Origin: Haematococcus lacustris
Taxonomy: Eukaryota; Chlorophyta; Chlorophyceae; Chlamydomonadales; Haematococcaceae
Direction of reading: 5' to 3'
DNA: 64,000 nucleotides
NCBI GenBank assembly: GCA_030144725.1
Contig: JASKMD010000013.1
Location: forward strand, 310,001-374,000
The position numbers and the translations under genes are program-made. Below, piece after piece: positions 1 to 12,210 of this stretch (position 1 is its first letter; the number at the start of each line of letters is the position of its first letter). The notes beneath the pieces were generated by a model. That model did not search any database, was not told the origin of the DNA, and saw only the letters and a program-made list of their open reading frames with translations.

Positions 1-559
1 TGCTTGCTGGATGAGGACCTGGCTAACAACTCTGACTTGAGCAACACCTGGGCAGAGCATGACATGAGCATGCTGGGAAGTGTGACCAGGAGAGTGATTG
101 GAAGAGTGAGGAGGACGGGGAAGACACTGTGTGATGCATGCACACATACAGCCAGAATGGTTCTGGTATGGCTGCTTTGGCTGACCAGGCGCGGTGAGGT
201 GGCCGGCAGTGACCAGGGTGGCCTTTGTGTGGTGGTTGTGGTGGTTGTGGTGGTTGTAGTGGGTGATGGTGATGCTGGCTGGCATGGCTTGTGGAGGCCT
301 ACCCCACAGCTGCTGCTGCTGCGGACACCACCACCTGGGCAGTCTGGCCTCATGCAGAGCAAACATGACCGGAAGGAGGCTGGTGATGGTGGTGGTGATG
401 GTGATCCCTGCCACTGCAAGCTGGAGAAGTCTCCCTCATGAATGGCGACTGAGATGTGCGCTTGCATGGGGCGCACTGGCACTGCCTGCCCTGGCACTGC
501 CCTACACCAAGGCAAGGATGCGGCACACTGCCTGGTCTGGTTGGTGTGGCACTGCTGCA

Positions 560-988
560 GCGCCCCAGCTGCACCTTGAGGCGTTGAGGTGGGGCGCTGA
601 CCGCCGCTGCTGCTGCTGTTTCGTTGTCAAATGTGATGTATGCGGAGCCTTTGAATGCATTGGTCTGTTCATCACGTCTAATGCGTATCTTCATTATCCT
701 GCAGCAGCAGAGTGCAGGCCAGATGACTTGCATCCGGCTTGCACTTGCATGCTGCAGCTTCATCTGCCATATGTGCCAGTGGGCTGCCTCTGAGTTTTGC
801 AGCATGCACGCACTGGCCATATGCAGCGAACGCCCCCCGAATCCGTTTCTCTTCCCATGACAGCGGGATGGCCTGCGGCGCGATAAAGGCAGCGGTATGG
901 ACTCGCGACATTCCGAAACGAGGCGGGAGACACTTATCGTGCGACCTACTGAAACAAGAATGGTTTCCTTTCCCGCATCAGCACCCAT
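560..988 (-). CDS. RRM-domain RNA-binding protein, 5' exons (3' end not resolved)
   Basis: Three minus-strand exons, 988-950, 872-814 and 698 to about 560, join in phase through GT–AG introns. The product reads like one RNA-recognition motif: a beta-1 strand (ETILVSAIPLSW), a helix (EEKRIRGAFAAYGQ), an RNP1-like segment (KGSAYITF) and a second helix rich in alanine (NETAAAAAV). RRM proteins bind single-stranded RNA, but nothing here tells which RNA. The start could be the ATG at 988 or an in-frame ATG about 57 bases further upstream. After the RRM the frame runs on into low-complexity codons ending in a His run near 370, which may be intronic. The real C-terminus is not identified. The domain assignment is fairly secure and the gene limits are not. 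Confidence 0.55.
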
Positions 989-1758
989 CGCAGACGTCTG
1001 AGAGTAGCGGTCGTTGCTTTCTTGCAAAAGTATAGCATGCACCATGCTGGAAAACGGGCATGCAAAAAACATCGCATGTGCTTGGCAGGGAAGGTCTCCC
1101 AACCATGGGAGATAACAAATCACCTGACGCCGCAAAGCATGATGCGCAGGGACTATGGATATCTTCTCGTCATTGCAAGGGGGTGGAGCTGCCCATCCTA
1201 GCATCGCCTTATTGAGCACCAAACCGTCTGACCCATCCTTTCGAAAATGCCAGCTCCAGTGCCACGGCAGCAAACGCAAACAGTAGCATGGACTGACCTG
1301 CATGCAACACCCAGCAGTAACCTGTGGGTGGACATGGCTGGCAGGTGCAGTCCCAGGGCAACGGGCCAACCACAACCCTGTAGGAGGAGGGCTTGCAGCA
1401 AGGACACCCTCACACTCACACATGCTCTCATATCCCAACGCACCAGACAATCCACAGTCAGATGCCTACAGACCAACAGCAGCCTCGTGAGAAGCAAGCC
1501 AAAGTCACCAGCCAGGCAGCCAAGCCACGATAAGGGTTAGGAATTCAGAGCAGCCGTGCTGCAAGGGCCAGCCAGGTGTGTATCAAGCTGGGTTGCGCCC
1601 AGTATCACTGGCAGGCACGCCCAGGAACGATTGACTGAAGCAAAAGGGTGGAGTGCCAGCACTCTCGCACCCCTTGCTGCGCCTTGACAGCCAGCGCAGT
1701 CCAGTGCAGCCAGACAGGGTGCGCTAGATAGGTGCAGTGTCGGTCAGGCTGGGGCCCG

Positions 1759-4084
1759 TCAAGTCAAGGTTACCAGAGCACCTGGAGGCTGCGCTGGGTG
1801 GGCTGGTGCAGGCAGGTGTGTGGGGGCTGGCGGGCGGGCCCCTGGCTCACCTGCGTACAGTGCCCCCGGCCCCACTGCCATGCCCACGTCCAGGGGCCCT
1901 GCGCTGGAGCTGGCCTGCAGGACGTCTGCAGCGGCTGCGGCGCGCACTAGGCCAAACGCTGCCACCACGCCACCTCTAAGGTGGGAGTTGGTTGAGTCCA
2001 GACGCACTGCGTACCTGGGAAGGCAGGCAGGCAAGAGGGCAGGGAGGCCAAGTCACGTAACAGCAGGGGCAGGGGGGGTTGCCAGGGACAGCAGGGGCAA
2101 GAGGCAAGGGCAGGAACACGTTAAGGTGCAGCAGGGGCACGGAGGCATGTGACAGAGAGCAGGGAGAGCAGGGCAGGCAAGCAACAGCCAGCCAACAGCC
2201 AACAGCCAGCAACCAGCCACCTGGCACCGTTCTCACCCCACCACCCCTACTGCTTGCACCCCCACCACCCCTCATTGTCACTCCCCCTCTCACGTAACCC
2301 ACCTAGTCTGATGTTCGCATCGCGCATGCGTCTGCATGGGTTCTAGAAACTCAAATACTCCTCACAGCTGCCCTGACCCTGTGACTGCCCACCACCTCCC
2401 TCCCTGGGCCTGCCCTGCCCTGCCCTGCCCTGCCAGGTGCCACGCAGGCCAGCTGCCCTGCTGCCTTCCCCATGACCCCCCACCTGTAGGTGGGCCCAAA
2501 CAGGAAGCAGGACACTAGCGATGCCGCCAGGGCCAGGCTGGCGCTGAGGGCCCCGGCCTCCCCTGGCGCCAGCAGGAGCAGCGGCAGGGCCACCGCTGTG
2601 CCGCCAGCCATGCAGGCCACCCCGGCCTTCAGGGACTCTACACGCTCCTCATCCTGCAGCGCACTGCAGCGGCCTGTGGGCTGCCCGCCTTCAGGGGAGG
2701 TCGGCTGGCTGCCTGACTGGGTGGGTGGGTGGGTGGGCAGGTAGAGCTAGGTCTCAGGGTAAGGTGGGGTAGGGTGGGGTAGGGTGGGGTGGGACGCCAA
2801 GTGCAGGTCGCTGGTTGCAGGATCTGAGGGCCTGACGCCCTGCCCACCATGGCGGCAGACAGAGGGCCTGTGCAAGCCAAGCGCGGTGGAGGGGTGCGCC
2901 TGCTGCCCTGGGTCACACCATGATGGCTGTCTGGGCCTGCACCCAGCCTGCCTCCCTGAACACTCCTCAGCACACCCAGCACACCCCGGCGCAGGGTCAC
3001 GTGCATCAGGCTCAGTCTCTACTCTAGTCAGCCTGGGCCCATCTCTCACTCTCTCACACCCCAGCCGCCCACCCCTGCCCCCTCGGCCCCCGCCCTCCTC
3101 CTGCCCCTGCTGACCCCGTCGCCCCTCACCCTCACCTGCCTGCTCTGCTCCTGCAGCTGGACCTGCGCCTCCGCTGCCAGCGCCGCCTCCAGCTGGGCAG
3201 CCTGTAGCAGCCGCTCAGCCGCCGCCACCTCGGCCTGCGCCATGACCTCGCTGGCCTTGGCCCGGGTGCTGGCGGCCTGCTGCGCCTCAGACTGCGCAGC
3301 GGCTACAGCGGCCTACACCACCACCACCAGCACCAGCACCACAGGGCTGCGGTTGTAAGCACACAGGAGAAAGAACAGCCTGCAGAGGCCTGCAAGGGCC
3401 TGTAAAACTGATAAGCAGCAAGCCAGCACAGTTAGCTAACACCACCACCATCACAGGACTGTGTTGTGAGCAAACTGACAGTACACTGACACCTGCAGGG
3501 GCCTGCACCCACGCTACCAGCACCACCACCAGCACACAACCTGCCACAAATCATCAAATGCAGATCAGCACACCAGCACAGTTAGCTGAGTTAGCACAGT
3601 TAACAAATGCCTTGTGACGTTAGCACAGTTAGCTCATGCCATGTGACAACACCGAGAGCCCCGGGCAGCCTGAATGAACAGCCTGGGGCTGGTACAACGA
3701 CTATGATACAATGATAGCATGTGTGATGCCTCCGCACCATGCCCCGGGCCCTGGCTGCACTGTCACCTTGGCATACTGCTCCTCCAGATCCTTGGCTGCG
3801 GCTTTGGCTGCTTCCACACGGGCTAGGGCTGCCTCATACCGCCTGGCAAGGCCACGTCAGGGCAGGTCGGGTCAGGCATGGTATAGTATGTTCAGGTCAA
3901 GCCAGGGCTGGTATGGTCAGGTCTTTTCTTACTTCAACTGCTCAGCAGTGTCAGGGTCAGCCATGATCATGCTTTGGGTCAACGCAGCTATGTCTGCTTG
4001 CTCTTTAGAACCCTTTTTGCCTGCAGGGGACAGGGCTGCCAGGGCTGCCAGGGCAGCTGGGGACGCGCCTCCCTGAGCAGCCAT
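1759..4084 (-). CDS. Conserved algal/plant-type membrane protein with N-terminal coiled coil
   Basis: Six exons keep one frame through GT–AG introns: 4084-3933, 3842-3767, 3312-3136, 2653-2484, 2014-1851 and 1781-1759. They encode 253 residues. The first 50 residues are Ala-rich and may be an organelle-targeting sequence. About residues 50-135 form a charged Ala/Glu/Gln coiled coil (DLEEQYAK, AAAERLLQAAQLEAAL). Residues 140-190 hold two hydrophobic segments (GGTAVALPLLLLAP and SASLALAASLVSCFLF). A conserved-looking tail follows, TYRYAVRLDSTNSHLRGGVV then AAFGLVRAAAA. That tail resembles uncharacterised plant and algal plastid membrane proteins as I remember them, but I cannot name the family. 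Retaining the last intron also stays open, so the exact C-terminus is uncertain. Confidence 0.6.
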
Positions 4085-4680
4085 CAGGATTGTGGTGGCA
4101 GCGTTAGGCTACGATGTGGCAGAGCACTAGTGCACACCCGCAGTGAATCCTACCTGCTGAGGTGCGACCTCATCCACCGTGGCGCGCGCTGAGGTCGTTG
4201 TTTTTCGTGAACGGCGGAGGGCAGTCACATCACGGTAGGCAGGCGCTGGCACATTGGGCACCCAGGGTACGCAGCAAGCAGGCCCGCAGGAATAAAGCCT
4301 TGAGAATCGCAGCATCAAGAAAGCTGTTTGCCAGACCCGTCGTGACTGCTGCTGCTGCTGCTGCACTTTCAAATGCCACTCCACCCCAAATAGTCTAATT
4401 ATGAAACGTGCGAGAAGCCGGCATGTGCATCGTTGAGGGTTGTGGGTGTGTCAGCGGTATCCCGCGCAGATTGCGGAGTATATTCCTTGCCCAGCAGAAC
4501 TTATCTACAGTTCTTGCTATCTGTACTGCTCGACTGATCACGGTCTGCTTTGCCCCCACCATGCAGTGGCAAAGTGCTTGTACTGGTTGCATACCAGTGT
4601 TCGGCCTAGACTAAGGGCAACCCCAGGAGGCCAGGCCCACCATCGTACTTGGCTGTCACCATCGTACTGTCTGTTGCAGC

Positions 4681-4922
4681 GGTAGCCAGCTACAGCAAGA
4701 CAATCCAAGCAACAAGAACATTGAAAAGACAAGCAACAAAAACATTGAACCCCCTCACAAAGGGGATGTGTGTGATCAAGAGCTATTAGGGCTCTAGCTA
4801 CAAGCCTACACGCCAGAAGGCTGAGTCAAAGTGGTCAGTACGCCTTTACAATGATGAGCTCACAGCCTGTGTTTGATTACAACTCGTGCTTCATTTGGGT
4901 GTGACATGTTGGGCTGTAGGGT
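4681..4922 (+). mobile_element. Solo 3' end of a Fanzor family-B element
   Basis: This stretch aligns with the region starting at the stop codon of the intact family-B gene and ending about 250 bases beyond it (29419-29673). Shared blocks include TAGCCAGCTACAGCAAGACA, the hairpin CCCCT-CACAA-AGGGG, CAGAAGGCTGAG, CCTTTACAA and CAGCCTGTGTTTGATTACAA. The coding part is absent apart from the last few codons. It lies in the space between the convergently spaced neighbours (start of the gene at 4084, stop of the ALIX gene at 5262). A solo non-coding end points to a conserved function in that end, or to an abortive insertion. Confidence 0.7.
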
Positions 4923-5261
4923 TCAGGAGATGTTATGTTGATGTTACACAGACCGTTCGCACCCTGGTAGCCGCGAGTTTTGAATTACCGACGCAACGGA
5001 GCGACAACATTCCGCAACTTTGTCTACGGCCGCGCACCAAAACTGATCCAACCAAACCGTGCAAAAATGTCAACTCAAATGCATCATTTCGTACTGTCCC
5101 GCAACTGTCCAAGACCACCCTCCCACAGCTAGGGCCGGCATGCTGCTGCAGGTTTACGGCTCAATCAAGGCATTGTACCCCTCCACGTGCTAACCTAACC
5201 GCCCACCCAGGTCTGCTGGCTGCTGCGTGCATGCATGCAGTGCTGCTGCATGTACAGCTTT

Positions 5262-6379
5262 TCATGTGTAGCTGTACTGGAAGGTCGCCCTGTAGGAGGG
5301 TCGCTGTTCCTGCTCCGTGGGTGCCTGGTAGTAAGGAGCGGTGGGGTAGTACCCCGGCTGCTGTTGCGCCTCCTGCTTCTGACCCCCACCACCCCCAGTC
5401 ACCAAACCCAGCAGGGCCCCAAACAGGCCCCCCCCCTTGCGCTGGTGGGAATCCCCTGGTGCGTCAGGCGGGGCGGAGGAGGGGTAGGCGGCGCTGGCAG
5501 CAGGGTACTTGGCCTGGCCGCCCCCCAGGTTGGCCATGGCCAGGCGGCGGGCGAGCACGTCGTCCTCTGCCTGGCGGGAGTTGCGGGACAGGGCCTGCAA
5601 GGGCATGGGGCGCAGCAGCTTCTGACCAGGTTCCCTTGTGCAGGCAGCTTCTGAGCAGCTTCCCTGTGGGGTTCGCAGGTTCACCTCCCAAACCTGGGAA
5701 GAGCTGCGGAACAAGGTGGTGACATCTAGCAGGCAGTTTAGGCAGTTTGAGCAGCTACTATTCAGCTTCTATTCAGCTTCACATCAAACAGCCTCTAGAC
5801 AGATACGGTTTAGGCAGGATAACTGCAGCTGGCAGCTTCTTGGCAGCTACCCCTCACCCTGGCCAGCTCCTCCCTGTCCATGCGGCGCGAGGCAGCTGCG
5901 TCCTCACACTCCTGGCGGCAGCGCCGGGCCACCTCCGCCATGCCCAGGTAGAAGCGCAGGCCCTGGGGGGATCAGGGGGGGTCAGGGGGGGTCAGGGGGG
6001 CCATGAGGGGCCAGGGTCAGGGAAGGGTTGGGTCAAGGGGGCCATGAGGTTGCCTGGGCTGAGGCAAGAGGCGGAAGTATAGGGGGGGTCAGGGGGCCCG
6101 AAGGTCAGGGAAGAGTTGGGTCAAGGGGGCAAGGGTTAAGGGAGGATTGGCAGCACCCCTTGTGACCCCAGGCAGGCAATGGCCCCCACCATGGTGTGTG
6201 GTGGTGGGTGGTGGGGTGTGGTGGTGGGTGTCAGGCATGTGTTGCCCCACCTCTGCACAGTGCTCCAGCAGGTCCTTGAACACCCCGACCTCCTGCCTCA
6301 GGTCCTGGGACGCAGCCTGGCACTGCTGGTGCCAGCCCTGGATGTCAAAGGTCAGGTGGAACAGCTGCGGGGCGGGTGG

Positions 6380-6417
<38 letters not shown>

Positions 6418-9400
6418 TCAGTAGCAGCAGCAGCAGCAGTGAGAGGTTAGGGGGCGGGGGGGAAGAATGGTGCAAGACGTTTCTTTGCCAGCAGCAGCAG
6501 GTTGCCAGCAGCAGCAGCAGGTCAGGTGAGGGGGAGGAGGTCCGGGGATTGTCTTGCCATCTTTTCGCAACTACCCCCTAGGGGTGAAGGGGGTCGACAA
6601 GGGGGCCAGAGTGAAGGTGAAGGGGGTCGATGAGGGGGTAAGGGTGAGAGGGAGGGGGCATTCTTTGGCCGTGATCAATACACTCAAATCTGTCTAGTGC
6701 ACCTCACCCTGCTGTCACCCTAGGGGTGGAGGGGGAGGGGGAGGGGGAGGGGGGTGGAGGGGGGTGGAGGGGGGGGAGGCAGGCTTCTCACCCTGTTGTC
6801 ACGGTCCAGTCGTGCCATCAGGTCCGCCTGGTTGCTGCTGTTGCGCTCGATGGCAAAGGACAGCGGCTCGTACTTTTTCAGCTCACTGATGTACAGCCGG
6901 TCCAGACCCTGACGCCGTGCAGCAGCAGGGGGGGGGGTGGGTGGGGGTCGCAAGGGGGGCGGGGGGCGCAAGGGGGGCAGGCAGCGGGTCAGCTTTGTGC
7001 TGAGAGGCTGTCAGGAGTGCAGCAGGGCAGGGGGCGGCACTTACCCCCACACCCACACCCACACCACCACTGCCGCCACCTTGCCCCCCTGGCCCTCGTG
7101 TGCTACGAGGTTGGGGGCGGCACTGACACCCACACCTACAGTAGTGTCCACCACCCCCTGCCGCCACCCCTGCCGCCACCCCTCGCCCCCTGCTCCATTC
7201 CCCCCTCCCGCCCCCTACCTGTGGGCTGGTGGCCAGGAGGTGCGGCAGGATGTTGTCGCGGTCCTTCAGCGCCTGCAGGGACGCCTGCAGCTCAGACCCG
7301 CTCCCTCTCAAGGCCCTGAGCCAGACACACGGCACACAGGGCAGCAGGGGGGGGGGTGGGGGGGGGCAGCCAGCAGGGGGGGGTGGGGGGGGGGCAGCCA
7401 GCAGGGGGTGGGTGGGGGGGGGAGCAGCAGCCAGCAAGGGGGGGGGGGGCAGCCACACAGCCCCTCACCTAGGCCACTGCTCCCAGGGGCGCCGGTGGGG
7501 GAGAGGGGGGGACAGGGTCAGGGGTGGTGAGGCTCCTTGCCCCTCCTTGCCCCTTCGTCTGCCCCCCCTACCCCCCTCTTGGCCCCCCCTGCCCCTGCCC
7601 CTGCCCCTGCCCCCCTGTGAGTCACCTGCAGGTTGTCCAGGTCCCTGCGCAGACTGGCCGCCACCTGACCTGGCTCCTCAGGCCCCACTGCATGCCGGGG
7701 GGGGCTGCAGGGCAGGGGAGGGGGCACGCAGTGGGGCAGGGGAAGGGGGGGCCGGGGGCAAGCAGGGGGGGGGCNNNNNNNNNNNNNNNNNNNNNNNNNN
7801 NNNNNNNNNNNNNNNNNNNNNNNNNNNNNNNNNNNNNNNNNNNNNNNNNNNNNNNNNNNNNNNNNNNNNNNNNNNNNNNNNNNNNNNNNNNNNNNNNNNN
7901 NNNNNNNNNNNNNNNNNNNNNNNNNNNNNNNNNNNNNNNNNNNNNNNNNNNNNNNNNNNNNNNNNNNNNNNNNNNNNNNNNNNNNNNNNNNNNNNNNNNN
8001 NNNNNNNNNNNNNNNNNNNNNNNNNNNNNNNNNNNNNNNNNNNNNNNNNNNNNNNNNNNNNNNNNNNNNNNNNNNNNNNNNNNNNNNNNNNNNNNNNNNN
8101 NNNNNNNNNNNNNNNNNNNNNNNNNNNNNNNNNNNNNNNNNNNNNNNNNNNNNNNNNNNNNNNNNNNNNNNNNNNNNNNNNNNNNNNNNNNNNNNNNNNN
8201 NNNNNNNNNNNNNNNNNNNNNNNNNNNNNNNNNNNNNNNNNNNNNNNNNNNNNNNNNNNNNNNNNNNNNNNNNNACCACCCACCCCCCCCCCTGACCACC
8301 ACCCTGACCAATCATACCAGCAGGGGCAGTGGAGGGGGGGAGCAGCAGCAGGAGCAGCAGCCTGAAGTGCCCCCCCCCCGGCGCGCAGGGGGCCAGCGGT
8401 CAGGTGCCGGGACCCCCCCCTCCCCCCCCGGCCCCCTGGCGCACCTTCTTGGCTGCCTGCAGGCGCTGGGAAGGCCTCCCGCAGCACCGCCACCTCCACA
8501 GCCACCTTCTCCTCGGAGGCCAGGCCGCGCGGACACCTGGGGGCAAGGGGGCAGGGGGGCAGGGGGCAGGGGGCAGGGGGGCAGAGGGAGGGGGGTAAGA
8601 GGGAGGGGGGGTAAGAGGGAGGGGGGGTAAGAGGGAGGGGGGGTAAGAGGGAGGGGGGAGACATGAATGGCCGACTGCATGGCAGGCAGGCAGGACTGAA
8701 GCCCGCCCTCGCCCCTGCACACCCCCCCGCATGGACCAGCACCACCTGGACCATGGGGGAGGGGACCTGACTGCCCCTGCCCCTGCCCCTGCCCACCTGG
8801 ACCAGCATCTCCACATCGTAGATGACAGCCTTGAGGGTGTTGTGTGCAGCCCACTGGCGGTCAAACACGGCGGACAGGGGGGCGGTGGCAAAGGCGCGCG
8901 CCACCTCCTCGTACATCACCTGCCAGGGGGGGGCAGCAGGCAGCGGCCCCCACTGGCATGGGGGGGGGGGCAGCAGGGCAGGCCACTGACAGGCTGGCGC
9001 AGCACCTGGCAGCAGCAGCCGCTACTCAGAGGGGCCGGCTGCATGAGAGCACCTAGGCCGCTGCGGCCAAAGGCAGAGGAGGGGTTGGAACGCAGGCATG
9101 GGGGGGCAGCGCCAGGTGCTGGTTCAAGGGAGGTTTTTAGACTAGTTTTTAGTGCGTCATGCGCAGGGGTCGAACCCGTGACCTTCCACTGCCGCGAAAG
9201 TACCCATTACCAACTGAGCCACTGACCCCAGGATGTTCACATTGTCCACATGTTCACGTGATAAGGCAAGAATATGCGCCAGACCCAGCTGCTGGGTGCG
9301 ACTGTGCTGTTGTTGAATGACCTGGGTAGCCTGTCTGATGGGCTGCATGATCAGCAAGGCACTTGTGTCGCAGCAAAGCAGGGGGAAGGCAAGCAGGCGT

Positions 9401-10929
9401 AAGGCAAGCAGCAGGTGGGTAGGCAGGCGGCACTGAGGCCCCACCTGGGTCTGCTTTGCCACCCTGGCCAGCAGCGCCGGGGACTTGTTGTCCATGCGAG
9501 CGTTGTGGTACATGCACTCCTGGGCCTGCGGGGGGGAGGCCAGGGGGGGGGAGGGGGGGGGAAGTAGAATGCAAGGGGCAGGGGTGGAGGCAAGGGGCAG
9601 GGTCAAGGGGGAGCCACACCCGGCCTGCCCCACCACAGGCGAGGGGGAGCTGCACCCACAGCACAGAACAGGCCCAGCATCACACAGACCACCTCACCAA
9701 ACCTGTCTGACACCCAGCTGTTTTCCCCTCCTGCCTGCACCACCTTTTCCCCCCCTGCCTGCTGCCTCCCCCCCCTCCCCCTGCCCCACCCCACCCCTGC
9801 CTGCTGCCTCCCCCTCCTCCCCCCTGACCCCCCCCCCCCCCTGCTGCTCCCCACCTGCGTCAGCATCAGCTTCTCCATCACACTCAGCGCCTCCGGGGTC
9901 AGGTCAGCAGGCCGGGGCAAGTCCACCTTGCTAGCCTCCTCCTCCCGCAACACCACAAACACACCCGCAGCCTCCTGCGGTGCCGGGCCGGGGGGGAGGA
10001 GGAGGCAGGGTCGGGGGGGGAGCAGCGGGGAAGGGTACCAAGGCAGGGCAAGGGGGGGGGGCAGGGGGCCCAGGAGGCATAGGGCAGGGTGGGGCCAGGG
10101 GGCAGGGTGGGGGACAGAACTTGTGGGAGAGGGAGAAGGGGGCTGAGAGAAGTGGGAGAGAGAGAAGAGATGGACGCAAGTCGGTAGCAGGCTGCCAAAA
10201 CTCTGCTTTCCCCCAGGTGGGTGACAGAGGGCAGATCAGGGTGTAGGGGTACAAAGGGTCGGGCGGGGCAGGGATGAAGGGGCACGGAGTGGGAGGAAAA
10301 CGATCAGGGGAAGTTGGTTGGGAAGCGGAACCAAGCAAGCAGTGACGCAATCCTGCCTGCTGACCTGGAACAGCTTGGCTGCGCGGACCAGGCCATCGAT
10401 GCTGGTACGGTCGCTGGCTAGCGCGTCCTGGGCAATGGCCGCGGCGAGGTTGAAAAGCACGCCCGCCTTCTCAAAGTGGATGTTGGCCTGCGTCGTCTTC
10501 TTCGCGGGCCGAAATGCTTCGTACCACGTAAATGACACTGCGACTTGACCCCTTTCCCTGCTGATGGGGATGCGCGTCTCGATGAAAGCAAGACACTGAA
10601 AATATCTGCGTGCGGGGCGCAGCACTACTAAGGTGAGCGGCACAGCACAATGCAAACGCGAGAAGGTGACGGGAGACTGTGATGGTTAGATTGAGAGGCT
10701 TGCCCGCTCACTTCGTCAGGCTGTCGCGCATGCCTTGCGCTCCTTCGTTGCTGTGCGCCTGTGCCACCTCATTGCGCAACCGCTGGATTGTCAGCAGGTC
10801 CGCTTCTGCGTTTCCTGCGTCCGAGGCCGAATATGTAGCCCTGATATAGGCAGTCAGGGGCCCCTTCAGGTCGATGTTGTCCGTCCTCTTGAAGTGCGTC
10901 GCGAGCTGCTTGCTGAACACGGTCGGCAT
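5262..10929 (-). CDS. ALIX: ALIX/BRO1-domain ESCRT accessory protein
   Basis: This multi-exon minus-strand gene encodes an ALIX/Bro1 homologue, a family that binds ESCRT-III in endosomal sorting. Clear exons are 10929-10712, 10605-10365, 9974-9855, 9525-9445, 8919-8797 and 8536-8445. Later pieces lie near 7700-7629, 7316-7219, 6911-6792, 6366-6252, 5963-5858 and 5598-5262. The start is MPTVFSKQLATHF. BRO1 signatures include QVAVSFTWYEAF, FEKAGVLFNLAAAIAQDA, MYEEVARAF and NTLKAVIYDVEMLVQ. The later exons are helical and V-domain-like (LKDRDNILPHLLAT, RLYISELKKYEPLSFAIERN). The C-terminus is Gly- then Tyr/Gln/Pro-rich and ends FQYSYT. Exon 6 is one base out of phase with exon 5, and an assembly gap interrupts the middle, so part of the protein is missing. 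The first ATG was chosen because the upstream in-frame codon is GTG. Confidence 0.85.
7775..8274. other. Assembly gap, 500 N
   Basis: Exactly 500 unknown bases, flanked on both sides by G- and C-homopolymer-rich sequence inside the ALIX gene. The round length suggests a scaffold gap of unknown true size. It probably hides at least part of an intron and perhaps an exon of the V domain. Confidence 0.99.
9152..9232 (-). repeat. tRNA-derived (SINE-like) sequence or tRNA pseudogene
   Basis: On the minus strand this holds a perfect RNA polymerase III A box (TGGCTCAGTTGG, plus-strand 9210-9221) and a near-perfect B box (GGTTCGACCCC, 9166-9176) at about tRNA spacing. The T arm folds with one mismatch. 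The seven bases 5' of the A box do not pair with the bases after the T arm, so this is not a functional tRNA. It lies within an ALIX intron on the same strand as the gene. Confidence 0.5.
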
Positions 10930-11749
10930 CGCGACCGATTGCACGCGGGAACAGTAGATGCCAGTGAGACAAAAAAGGTTTCCGTGAAGGCCAAATTGGG
11001 CGCTTGGCCAAGTAGGGTGCTTGGCTCATCGTCTCACTCTTGTGCATGGCATTGTCATGCCGGGCCGCGGCGGATTTCTCGCAGCGCCGCCGCCCCAGGC
11101 ACCAAATCTCATCAATGACCACCTCTCCTTTCACAGCCTCATTTGTACAGTTCTCATTGTTTCTGCACTGTCGTTTTTACATCTAGGCATCAGAACCCTA
11201 CACTCACCCAGGGCCTGTGTTCTCGGCGGTGCGCAATAGATGCTGGAGGTATGACTGTACTCCACACACGTACCTCCTCTTGCCGCATAGAAGCACGGAT
11301 ATGTGTGGATGTGCTGGGGTGGTGCCAAAACCGCGGAGCCGGAGCAGCCTGAGCAGCCAGGCGGTGTGCCTCCGGAAAGCCTGTTCCATGGCATCAGGCT
11401 CAAGCAGCTGAGCTTGTACACTGGTGACCGGAACCACAGGGACGCTGTTCCCTTCCTCCCGCCCGGCAAGGGTAGGCTAGCACAACTGCTTCTGCTGGCG
11501 CATGCTGGAGAGGTCCAGGTGCTGCATGCTGGCGATGACTGAGTGGCAGCGCCAGCAGTGAATGTATTCAACATGTATCTGCTAGGTCCACATGAGCAAA
11601 GGGAGACACCCCAGGCCCCACAGGCAGGCAAGGCGGGTATCATGGCAGAGGCGGCTGCAGCCCCAGTGCTACCTGCGGTGTGCTAGTGGCAGAAGCCCCA
11701 CCTGCCCTGCGAGGTCAGCCACCAGGAATGCCTTGCAAGCAAGATACAG
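10930..11749. other. Intergenic region upstream of ALIX, no gene recognised
   Basis: About 820 bases between the ALIX start codon and a Fanzor fragment. Short open frames exist on both strands, but none has a recognisable domain or credible splice pattern. The part next to 10930 should hold the ALIX promoter and 5' UTR. I see no clear core-promoter motif. Confidence 0.5.
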
Positions 11750-12210
11750 CGGGGCCAGTGCGGGGGCTCATGTGGTGCCCTTGGCTGGCCCACGTCACCC
11801 CTGGGGACCTTGGCAAATGGGTGGACAGGGACTGCAACGCAGCCCTCAATCTCCAGCGGGCAGGGGAGAGCAAGTAGCGCCCACTGGAGCTGTGCAGGTG
11901 GCCACACCGAGGAAGACTTGCAGCCCAGGGCAAGGAGTACCCAGCATTGTGCCGCAGCTGCTCTATCCTACTCCCCCCAAGGCCCAAGCCCAGCAGCCTG
12001 TAGCACAGTAGCATGTGTGCACCGCGCAATGCTGAAGCTGTTGCTTACATCAAAGCATGTGTTTCATGCCAACATAGATTGCCCGGCCTTCGCAAGCGGG
12101 TTAGGGTAGTGAATCAGGTATTGGTGCCGGATGCTTGCTGCATGCAAACAGACCGGATTACAGGTAACACAGCCCCTGCCCTGCAGTAATAGTAGGGGAA
12201 TAATGTGCTG
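11750..12210 (+). mobile_element. Fanzor family-A 3' fragment with nonsense codon
   Basis: The C-terminal coding part starts at PVRGLMWCPWLA and includes the RuvC-III motif VDRDCNAALNLQ. It is followed by the family-A 3' non-coding block (about 11985-12210) shared with copies at 34.2-34.66 kb and 41.8-42.0 kb. The codon that is TGG (Trp of ESKWRPLEL) in the other copies is TAG here (11875-11877), so the protein is truncated. No upstream coding region or left end was found. It is therefore a 5'-truncated, dead copy. It stands about 300 bases upstream of the LEA-like gene's start codon. Confidence 0.8.

Noticed and set aside
11131..11643. Overlapping frames of 70-170 residues on both strands at 11.1-11.6 kb
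   Set aside because: No motif, no splice consensus that joins them, and composition like the neighbouring non-coding DNA.
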